Assembly: GCA_900767025.1 (NCBI GenBank)
Contig: CAAFXS010000027.1
Span: 1-7,281 of the forward strand
DNA length: 7,281 bases
DNA from: Clostridia bacterium
GTDB lineage: Bacteria; Bacillota; Clostridia; Oscillospirales; Acutalibacteraceae
Reading direction: 5' to 3'
Below the pieces are notes generated by a model. The model worked only from the letters and a program-made list of their open reading frames with translations. It had not been told where the DNA came from and searched no databases. Position 1 is the stretch's first letter; each line of letters begins with the position of its first letter. The translations under genes and the position numbers were made by a program. Of the stretch, positions 1 to 5,407 are shown piece by piece.

Positions 1-1
1 A

Positions 2-2752
2 GACAAAACCGTTACAGTATCAGACGGAAAAACAGCCAATGTATCATTTAATAATATCTTGAAGAAATTCAGGGTAACTGTTACCAAGAGCGACATTGAA
101 AAAGGACATGCACAGGGTGATGCCAAGTTAAGCGGAGCAGTTTATGGTATATATAAAGGAGAACAGCTCGTTGATACCTATACAACTGATGAAAACGCAT
201 CTTTCACAACAAAATATTATGTTTGTGATACAGACTGGACAATCAGAGAAATCTCATCAAGCGAAGGCTATTTGGTAAACAGCAAGGTGTATCCTGTCGG
301 CGCTGATCCAAGACTGTATACAATTGAGCTTAACGAAGCATCAAATGCTGTTACCGAGCAAGTAATCAAGGGCAACATTGCTATTATCAAGCATACTGAT
401 GACGGCTCTACTCAAATAGAAACTGCTGAAAAAGGAGCAGAGTTCCAAATCTATCTTAAATCGGCAGGTTCCTTTGTTAATGCAGACAAGGACGAAAAAG
501 AAACCATCGTTTGTGATGAGGACGGTTTTGCAAGCTCGAAACTTTTGCCCTACGGTATTTACACAGTACACCAAACAAAAGGTTGGGACGGACGAGAGAA
601 AATAAAGGACTTTGATGTGTTTATCAACTCTGACGGCAAAACATACAAGTTCCTTATCAACAATGCTAACTTTGAAAGCTATCTCAAGGTTGTAAAGCTT
701 GACAAGGAAACAGGAAAACAGATTGCATACGATGGTGCGGCTTTTGAGATTTACGATAGTGATAATCACAGAATTTCAATGCAGTTTACCTATCCCAAAG
801 TTACAACAATACACACCTTTTATACCAATTCAGAGGGATACTTGATTACTCCCGAAAAGCTCCCGTATGGTGATTATACACTTGTGGAAGTTCAGGCACC
901 CTACGGTTATGTCCTTGAATCAACACCTATTCCGTTTACCATTACACAGGAAAACAGTTCAACTGATACAGGTGTAACGGTAGTTAAGGTTAAAGCAAGG
1001 GATATGGCACAGAAAGGCACAATCAGCATTACAAAAACAGGCGAAATCTTCTCAAGTGTTGATGTAACTGATAATATTTACACACCACAGTATAGTGTTA
1101 GAAATCTTAAGGATGCAGTATTTGAAATTTACGCAGCCGAGGATATTACAACACTTGACGGAACTGTAAGATACTATCAGGGCGAAAAGGTCGATGAGAT
1201 TACAACGGGAGAAAACGGTGTTGCAAAATCAAAGGAACTCTATCTCGGAAAGTACACAGTAATCGAGAAAACTGCTCCAAACGGATATGTAAATGCAAAC
1301 GAAAAGTACGATATTGAGCTGACCTATGCAGGACAGAATGTTTCTGTTACCTCAACTGCTCTTACTGTCAACAATGACAGACAGAAAGTAACTGTATCAC
1401 TTGAAAAAGCACTTGAAAAAGATAAGCTTTTTAATATCGGTGATAATGATGAAATCTTGTCTGTTCAGTTCGGTATTTTTGCAAATGAAGATATAACTGC
1501 CGCAGATGGCTCGATTATTCCAAAAGATGCATTAATAACTTATGCAAATTGCAATGAGAAAGGTAATATCTCCTTTGATTGTGATTTACCAATCGGTTAC
1601 AGGTTTTATGTTAAGGAAATCGCAACAGATGAGCAGTATATTCTTTTCGACACAAAGTATGAGTTTGAAACTGCTTATGCCGGACAGGAAACAGAAGTCA
1701 TTGCAATAAATATCAATGACGGCAAGCCGATTGATAACTCTATTAAAAGAGGAAAGGTATCAGGCGTAAAGAAAGACGAAAACGGCAACGCACTCGGCGG
1801 AGCTTTAATAGGTCTTTTCAAATCAGACACAAAAGAATACACAAAGGAAAATGCCTTAATGACTGCCACATCTGCTGATGACGGCAGTTTTTATTTTGAC
1901 AATGTGCCTTATGGTAATTGGTGTGTTAGAGAAATAGCACCGCCTACTGCTTTTGTTCTCAATGAGCAGATTTTTGATGTCAACATAGCCGAAAATGAAC
2001 AGGTAGTTGAAATTGAAATTGTCAACGAATTAATACGAGGCAATATCGCTTTAACAAAAGTTGACAAGGACTATCCTGACAACAAGCTCACAGGAGCAGA
2101 ATTTGAAGTATTTGAGGATACTAACGGCAATGGAGAATATGACAACGAGGATAAGTCAATCGGCAAATTAACCGAAATTGAAATAGGTATTTATGCTATG
2201 AATGACCTTATTTACGGTCAGTATTTTGTCCGTGAAATAAAGGCACCTGAAAACTTCCTCCTTGACGAAAATGTTTATTCTGTATTCATTGATACAGACG
2301 GCAAAACCTACATTATTGAAAATGAGGCAGGTGTAGGATTTATCAATACTGCTATGACAGGCTCACTGAAAATTGTCAAAACATCTTCGGACGGTAAAGT
2401 GGAGGGCTTTTCTTTCCGTGTAACAGGTGTAAACGGATATGACAAAACATTCAAGACCGATAAAAACGGAGAAATCCTCATTGAAAACCTCCGTATCGGC
2501 GAATATCACATAGCAGAGGTTTCGGACAAGGTTTCCGCAGGCTACATCTTGGCTGATGATAAGGACGCGACTGTTAAGGCAGATGCAACTACCGTTGTTA
2601 AGATGCACAACGAGAAGAAAAAGACGCCTAAAACAAGTGATAACATCAACAAGAGAGCTTTAGCAACGGCTATGAGCGTATCTGCACTTGGAGCAGTATC
2701 ACTTGCTTATTATCTTCTCAAAAAGAAAAAGAGCAATAAGGAGGAAAAGTAA
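2..2752 (+). CDS. Multi-module CnaB/SpaA-type cell-wall surface protein, C-terminal part (5' end outside window)
   Basis: The frame is open from the first base, so the gene begins upstream; 916 residues are visible. A TTG at 59 lies mid-frame and is not a credible start. About eight CnaB-like beta-sandwich modules follow each other (roughly residues 22-124, 125-226, 227-338, 339-461, 462-584, 585-679, 680-787, 788-872), with recurring motifs such as GAxFEIY, YGxYTxxE and APxGY, and joints of the type (L/I)I(K/R)G. Such domains are typically stiffened by a Lys-Asn bond helped by a Glu. Candidate triads are K686/E745/N782 and K793/E839/N870; module 2 has Gln191 in place of the Glu. Module 7 contains a DxNxNGxxDxxD loop (residues 706-717) resembling a calcium site. 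The C-terminus carries TPKTSD, a hydrophobic segment and a Lys-rich tail, so the protein is probably sortase-anchored. The ligand is unknown; a role in adhesion or mating contact is inference. The family call is strong. Confidence 0.93.
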   Translation, partial: DKTVTVSDGKTANVSFNNILKKFRVTVTKSDIEKGHAQGDAKLSGAVYGIYKGEQLVDTYTTDENASFTTKYYVCDTDWTIREISSSEGYLVNSKVYPVGADPRLYTIELNEASNAVTEQVIKGNIAIIKHTDDGSTQIETAEKGAEFQIYLKSAGSFVNADKDEKETIVCDEDGFASSKLLPYGIYTVHQTKGWDGREKIKDFDVFINSDGKTYKFLINNANFESYLKVVKLDKETGKQIAYDGAAFEIYDSDNHRISMQFTYPKVTTIHTFYTNSEGYLITPEKLPYGDYTLVEVQAPYGYVLESTPIPFTITQENSSTDTGVTVVKVKARDMAQKGTISITKTGEIFSSVDVTDNIYTPQYSVRNLKDAVFEIYAAEDITTLDGTVRYYQGEKVDEITTGENGVAKSKELYLGKYTVIEKTAPNGYVNANEKYDIELTYAGQNVSVTSTALTVNNDRQKVTVSLEKALEKDKLFNIGDNDEILSVQFGIFANEDITAADGSIIPKDALITYANCNEKGNISFDCDLPIGYRFYVKEIATDEQYILFDTKYEFETAYAGQETEVIAININDGKPIDNSIKRGKVSGVKKDENGNALGGALIGLFKSDTKEYTKENALMTATSADDGSFYFDNVPYGNWCVREIAPPTAFVLNEQIFDVNIAENEQVVEIEIVNELIRGNIALTKVDKDYPDNKLTGAEFEVFEDTNGNGEYDNEDKSIGKLTEIEIGIYAMNDLIYGQYFVREIKAPENFLLDENVYSVFIDTDGKTYIIENEAGVGFINTAMTGSLKIVKTSSDGKVEGFSFRVTGVNGYDKTFKTDKNGEILIENLRIGEYHIAEVSDKVSAGYILADDKDATVKADATTVVKMHNEKKKTPKTSDNINKRALATAMSVSALGAVSLAYYLLKKKKSNKEEK
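59..2629 (+). repeat. Eight divergent CnaB-like protein modules in tandem
   Basis: This is a protein-level repeat of about 85-125 residues per unit, diverged enough that no long DNA repeat is obvious. Each unit starts with a strand ending in Lys (for example ITKTG, VVKLD, LTKVD, IVKTS), has a central GAxFEIY-like strand, then a YGxYxVxE turn. Most end in a strand containing Asn just before the next unit. Modules 6 and 7 are joined by NELIRG, modules 1 and 2 by VIKG, and modules 5 and 6 by IKRG. The array probably forms an extended stalk. Confidence 0.8.
2624..2749 (+). other. Variant cell-wall sorting signal (TPKTSD, membrane segment, Lys-rich tail)
   Basis: Residues 875-880 of the visible surface protein read TPKTSD. 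They are followed by a hydrophobic segment (about residues 885-906, rich in Ala, Val, Leu and Ser) and the tail KKKKSNKEEK, in which four consecutive lysines lead. This is the standard three-part layout of a sortase substrate. The pentapeptide departs from LPxTG at two positions (Thr for Leu, Ser for Gly), so a dedicated sortase encoded elsewhere on the element is plausible, but that is inference. Confidence 0.75.
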
Positions 2753-2844
2753 TGGAGCCAAAAGCTATTATCGGCATTGTTATTGTTGTGGCAATCATTG
2801 TTGCAATCGTGATTATGCAGATAAAAAGAAAAAGTAAAGACTAA
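2752..2844 (+). CDS. 30-residue single-pass membrane peptide
   Basis: The ATG overlaps the surface-protein stop by one base (TAATG). It is preceded at seven bases by a strong Shine-Dalgarno, AAGGAGG at 2738-2744, which lies inside the last codons of the upstream gene. The product has a short N-terminus (MEPK), about 18 purely aliphatic residues rich in Ile, Val and Ala, and a basic end (KRKSKD). This predicts one membrane helix, by the positive-inside rule with the C-terminus in the cytoplasm. The good ribosome site, the translational coupling and the terminator just downstream make it likely to be a real gene co-expressed with the surface protein. It could help export, anchoring or sortase processing of that protein. 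I do not recognise a named family, and the function is unknown. Confidence 0.72.
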   Translation: MEPKAIIGIVIVVAIIVAIVIMQIKRKSKD

Positions 2845-2858
2845 ATTCGGTATTCAAT

Positions 2859-2889
2859 GGGCAGTCAAGTTTTGGCTGCCCTGTTTTAT
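2859..2889 (+). terminator. Intrinsic terminator after the surface-protein unit
   Basis: A ten-base-pair stem with one G-T pair is formed by GGGCAGTCAA (2859-2868) and TTGGCTGCCC (2872-2881), with a three-base loop. It is followed by a T-rich run, TGTTTTATT. It lies 14 bases after the membrane-peptide stop and separates the surface unit from the genes starting at 2938. On the opposite strand no T-rich run follows the stem, so it should act in the + direction only. Confidence 0.85.
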
Positions 2890-2918
2890 TGAAAAAATTT
2901 AGTTGTATGCACCTTAAT
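2889..2918 (+). promoter_or_regulatory. Weak candidate sigma-A promoter for the downstream unit
   Basis: TTGAAA (2889-2894) matches five of six positions of the -35 consensus. CTTAAT (2913-2918) matches four of six of the -10 consensus, with an 18-base spacer. It lies between the terminator and the 2938 start, where a promoter would be needed if the terminator is efficient. In such AT-rich DNA a match of this quality can arise by chance. Confidence 0.3.
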
Positions 2919-2937
2919 TAAAAAAGAGTGATTTTAT

Positions 2938-3519
2938 ATGAATGAAAGCAAAAGAATCATAAATGATTACGAGATTATTCAGTCATTTTATGTTGGAGAA
3001 AAAGAGGTTGTTGTAGGCGAAAACAAAAATGCCGAATACAGATATATTTGCGGCTATTACGAAAACAACGAAATCTTTGAAAGGATAAATGATTGCAGAG
3101 CAAGCAATGATTATCTTGATATTATGAGCTTGTTCTGTGACAGAGCAAAAGAACAGGTGGAGCTATGCAAACAATCACAAAAAACAGAAATCGGCATTTT
3201 AACACCTGATATGTATTCTCCTGTTAATATTTATGATGATTTAACAGGCAAAGTAGTTGTTGAAAAAATTGACAATCTCCGTAGAGAATATCAAAACGCA
3301 GAAAATCAACTTTTCTATGTAACAGGAGGTAACGGAGCAAAGCCTAATGCAAGAGGAACTAAGGTTTTTGGATATTCCTTTGCAAGCAAAAGGCATTGCT
3401 ATATCCGCCGCTATGATGTTGAAGGTGTTGTCGATAAAGCAACATTACCCGAATGGGCAAAAACAGACCTTGCCGAAATAAAAAAGCAGATTAAGCGAGA
3501 AGAAAAGGAGGTTAGATAA
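2938..3519 (+). CDS. Orphan 193-aa mobile-element protein
   Basis: First gene of the second unit. The ATG at 2938 follows a modest ribosome site (AAGAGTGA, about seven bases upstream). There is no signal peptide or membrane segment, so the product is predicted cytoplasmic. The N-terminal part (residues 9-75) contains NDYEIIQ and VGEKEVVVG and resembles the complete product of the next gene. A conserved-looking core follows at residues 125-145, with YVTGGNGA and NARG, then RRYDVEGV and LPEWAK near residues 157-175, and a charged helical end. From memory, proteins with this YVTGGNGA core recur next to the large helicase genes of Tn1549-like elements; I know of no assigned function. The stop overlaps the next ATG (TAATG), and the last codons contain that gene's Shine-Dalgarno. 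Confidence 0.85.
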   Translation: MNESKRIINDYEIIQSFYVGEKEVVVGENKNAEYRYICGYYENNEIFERINDCRASNDYLDIMSLFCDRAKEQVELCKQSQKTEIGILTPDMYSPVNIYDDLTGKVVVEKIDNLRREYQNAENQLFYVTGGNGAKPNARGTKVFGYSFASKRHCYIRRYDVEGVVDKATLPEWAKTDLAEIKKQIKREEKEVR

Positions 3520-3788
3520 TGGATATTCGCACTAATGCAGGATACATCATTACAGATTGCGTCCATATCGGTGAAACCGAATTTGTTCTTGGAGTTCATG
3601 CTAACCACCCTAATATGTTCGTTACTTGGGAATACAACAAGGAAAATGACAGTTATTTTTGGGGACACTATCACACCGACTTGCTTGCAGCTCAAAAGGA
3701 TTTGAACAAAAGGTGTCAAGACGAAATAAAGCAATATGAACACCTTTATGGTCGTGATAAAAACAAAGAACAGGATATTGAAAGATGA
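3519..3788 (+). CDS. Orphan 89-aa protein, paralogue of the preceding N-terminal domain
   Basis: The start is set by AAGGAGG at 3505-3511, seven bases before the ATG, and by the one-base TAATG overlap with the preceding stop. The product is small, soluble and aromatic-rich, with motifs GYIITD, HIGETEFVLG and FWGHYHTDLL. Residues 9-25 line up without gaps with residues 11-27 of the 2938 product: Tyr, Ile, Gly-Glu, Glu, Val and Gly are shared at matching positions. Both then run into a Tyr/Phe-rich strand and an Arg/Glu helix. This suggests an ancient tandem duplication of a small alpha/beta domain. The gene ends in an ATGA overlap with the small Cys-rich gene at 3785. The function is unknown; no catalytic motif is visible. 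Confidence 0.85.
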   Translation: MDIRTNAGYIITDCVHIGETEFVLGVHANHPNMFVTWEYNKENDSYFWGHYHTDLLAAQKDLNKRCQDEIKQYEHLYGRDKNKEQDIER

Positions 3789-3943
3789 AAGGAAATCAAT
3801 ATGACTGTTCAAAGTGCAATTACAGGGACAGGAGTATTAACTTCTGTGGCTTTTGCACTAAAAAACTTCTAAAAGAAATTAAGGAGGCAAAAGATGAGCG
3901 AGAAAAGAACAATTTTTCAGCAGAGAATGAGAGTGCTGAATAA
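3785..3943 (+). CDS. 52-aa zinc-ribbon-like microprotein (CxxC, CxxC)
   Basis: The ATG at 3785 overlaps the preceding stop (ATGA), with only GAAAG upstream, so translation probably depends on coupling. The 52 residues contain CSKC (Cys8, Cys11) and CGFC (Cys21, Cys24) separated by nine residues, the pattern of a small zinc ribbon or knuckle. A Lys/Glu-rich, probably helical tail follows (KKLLKEIKEAKDERE). The 3' third overlaps the next gene (from 3894) by 50 bases in a different frame, and that gene's AAGGAGG lies inside this one. The paired CxxC motifs are the main argument that this frame is real: without it, 3789-3893 would be an unusually long gap in an otherwise gapless operon. It may bind nucleic acid or a protein partner, but this is not shown. 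Confidence 0.68.
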   Translation: MKGNQYDCSKCNYRDRSINFCGFCTKKLLKEIKEAKDEREKNNFSAENESAE

Positions 3944-4124
3944 GCTCTATAACTACGGTTGCAAAACCGAAAAGGATTTGCAGAAACTTACCCTTGAAAA
4001 TATCCTTGAAATTAACGGCATAACAATACCCGAAATGTCGGTTATAACCGAACTGCAAAAGCAGGTTAAGGCAGGTACTCTCTACTCTTATCTCGGAGGT
4101 GGAGAAAATGAGCAAAGCGATTGA
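3894..4124 (+). CDS. Small helical orphan protein (76 aa)
   Basis: The ATG at 3894 has a near-perfect Shine-Dalgarno, AAGGAGG at 3881-3887, six bases upstream and inside the preceding Cys-rich gene. The product is predicted almost wholly helical, with FQQRMRVLNKLYNYG, KTEKDLQKLTLENILEI and EMSVITELQKQVKAG as successive amphipathic helices, ending in SYLGGGENEQSD. The segment KTEKDLQKLTLENILEINGI has the rhythm of a helix-hairpin-helix unit (as in RNA polymerase alpha C-terminal domains), which would suit DNA or protein contact. This is inference from pattern only. The end overlaps the next gene by 17 bases, and the GGAGGT for that gene is read here as part of the GGGE segment. No family name recognised. 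Confidence 0.82.
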   Translation: MSEKRTIFQQRMRVLNKLYNYGCKTEKDLQKLTLENILEINGITIPEMSVITELQKQVKAGTLYSYLGGGENEQSD

Positions 4125-4830
4125 TTTGACTTTCCGTTGTGCCAAAGAAAATGAGATAAAATATGCTTTCACTCAAAGTCAGCAAATTAAGATGCAGACG
4201 GGATATGTGGGTTATCTTCGTGGGGACTTCGGCATAAACGGAAACGATTTTTATTCTTCTTGGAATGATGAAATTGATATTAGAAAAACACCCGAATTTC
4301 AAAGCGAATTTGACAATGTTATAAACGCTTTGCGTGATGATCCGAAATACAGAGGTATATTACGCAACCGTGAAGATATGAAACTGCTTTGTTGTGCAAG
4401 ACCTCAAAGCTGCATTGAAAGTGATGAAAGGTCGGATATGTACTGTTTTAGAGCAGATACAGAAAAGTATTCCTATATCATAAGATGTCAAACACATAGC
4501 GGTGATTATAATTTCTATGTAACTGCATACGAAAAGGAATACCTTGATAGGCATATAAAAAATGCAGAAAAAGGTATCCGTTTCATAACAAGCAACTATC
4601 AACCGCTTTTTACTTTGCCTGACGGCAGTAAAATAAAAATCATTACGCCAAACGGTAATACACTAATACGCACCTGCCGATATATAGATGAGTATCATTT
4701 GGAAGTGGGAGACATTCTTTATCACATTTGCGAATTTGCCGAGCGAATGGAAATTCAGGGAAACAAGGTCGAGCCTATTGATGATGCTCCAAAAAAAGAG
4801 CGAGTGCGTATACCTGAATTTGAAAGATAG
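4108..4830 (+). CDS. Orphan 240-aa mobile-element protein
   Basis: I chose the ATG at 4108 because GGAGGT (4095-4100) lies seven bases before it; an in-frame GTG at 4099 overlaps that site and is unlikely to be the start. Two parts are visible. Residues 1-110 contain AFTQSQQIKMQTGYVGYLRG and an FYSSWND segment. Residues 168-215 contain LPDGSKI, PNGN, CRYIDEYHLEVG and YHICEFAERM. The tail is charged and ends PEFER. The second part, with its PDG and CRYID turn and its HICEFAE helix, matches what I remember of proteins beside the helicase genes of Tn1549-like elements, but I know of no function. There is no membrane segment or signal peptide. The gene follows its neighbour with a 17-base overlap and precedes the next by 11 bases. 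Confidence 0.87.
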   Translation: MSKAIDLTFRCAKENEIKYAFTQSQQIKMQTGYVGYLRGDFGINGNDFYSSWNDEIDIRKTPEFQSEFDNVINALRDDPKYRGILRNREDMKLLCCARPQSCIESDERSDMYCFRADTEKYSYIIRCQTHSGDYNFYVTAYEKEYLDRHIKNAEKGIRFITSNYQPLFTLPDGSKIKIITPNGNTLIRTCRYIDEYHLEVGDILYHICEFAERMEIQGNKVEPIDDAPKKERVRIPEFER

Positions 4831-4841
4831 GAGGAGTTAAA

Positions 4842-5393
4842 ATGACAAAAGACAGATATGTTATTTGGACTGACATCAATCTCAATTTTGACGATTGGAA
4901 AGATGACTTGCTAAGCGAGTATCCTGAATTAAGTGAGAATGAGCTAATAGAAAAGATGTACGAAATTAACGCCGATTATCTTGACGATGAAAGAGTTAAT
5001 CTCAACAGGCAACTCTCACAGCCTATCCTTATAATCGGAGATTTGGGATTATGGAATGGTCGAGCAAACGGCTACAAAATGATTGACTCCGGCAATCTTA
5101 AAGATTGCTTATACACCAATAGCGATATGGCTGAATGGTATGTGGATAAAAGAGGAGATTTAAGATGTGATGCAGTACATCACGATGGTACTAATCACTA
5201 TCTTTACCGTGTTTTCAAAGACGGTGTAAGTGAAACACAGATTGAAAATCTGCAAAACAAAATCTACTTTGGTAAGGCGACGAGAGCCGACATCACAAGT
5301 GTAACAAGACGGCTCGGGGATGAAATCAATAAGGTGTATAACATTGATTTGCCTTTTGCAAGAGAAAAGCAACCAAGAGAAATGGAGAGATAG
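4842..5393 (+). CDS. Orphan 183-aa mobile-element protein
   Basis: The ATG at 4842 has AGGAGG (4829-4834) seven bases upstream, overlapping the previous stop. The product is acidic and soluble. Residues 1-60 are a helical region with many Asp, Glu and Asn. Then come IIGDLGLWNGRANGYK (residues 64-79), SGNLKDCLY, AEWYVDKRGDLR and VHHDGTNHYLYR (residues 112-123), with a helical end (KATRADITSVTRRLGDEI). The DLGLW-GR-GYK, WYVDK-GDLR and HHDGTN-YLYR blocks are the ones I recall from a widespread uncharacterised family on clostridial conjugative elements, plasmids and phages. The paired His in HHDGTN is notable, but no known catalytic site is evident. The next gene, the giant protein, starts 14 bases downstream, so the two are probably co-transcribed. 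Confidence 0.87.
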   Translation: MTKDRYVIWTDINLNFDDWKDDLLSEYPELSENELIEKMYEINADYLDDERVNLNRQLSQPILIIGDLGLWNGRANGYKMIDSGNLKDCLYTNSDMAEWYVDKRGDLRCDAVHHDGTNHYLYRVFKDGVSETQIENLQNKIYFGKATRADITSVTRRLGDEINKVYNIDLPFAREKQPREMER

Positions 5394-5407
5394 GAGTTGA
5401 TTAAATA

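Noticed and set aside
341..769. Antisense reading frame of 142 codons opposite the surface-protein gene
   Set aside because: It lies wholly opposite a strongly supported gene, has Cys/Phe/Val-rich composition typical of an antisense shadow, and has no matching ribosome site or recognisable motif.
59..2752. Starting the surface protein at the TTG at 59
   Set aside because: The frame is open upstream to the window edge, the upstream residues (TVTVSDGKTANVSF) fit the same domain type, and no ribosome site precedes 59.
3411..3812. Antisense frame of 133 codons opposite 2938-3519 and 3519-3788
   Set aside because: It spans the junction of two coupled + strand genes with good ribosome sites. Its hydrophobic stretches arise from the reverse complement of Lys/Glu-rich codons.
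3801..3872. A 23-codon frame starting at the ATG at 3801 with AAAGGA upstream
   Set aside because: The ribosome site is decent, but the product is very short and featureless. The alternative frame from 3785 encodes two CxxC motifs and uses an ATGA coupling.
4099..4107. GTG at 4099 as the start of the 240-aa gene
   Set aside because: It overlaps the GGAGGT site, so a ribosome placed there would initiate at the ATG at 4108.
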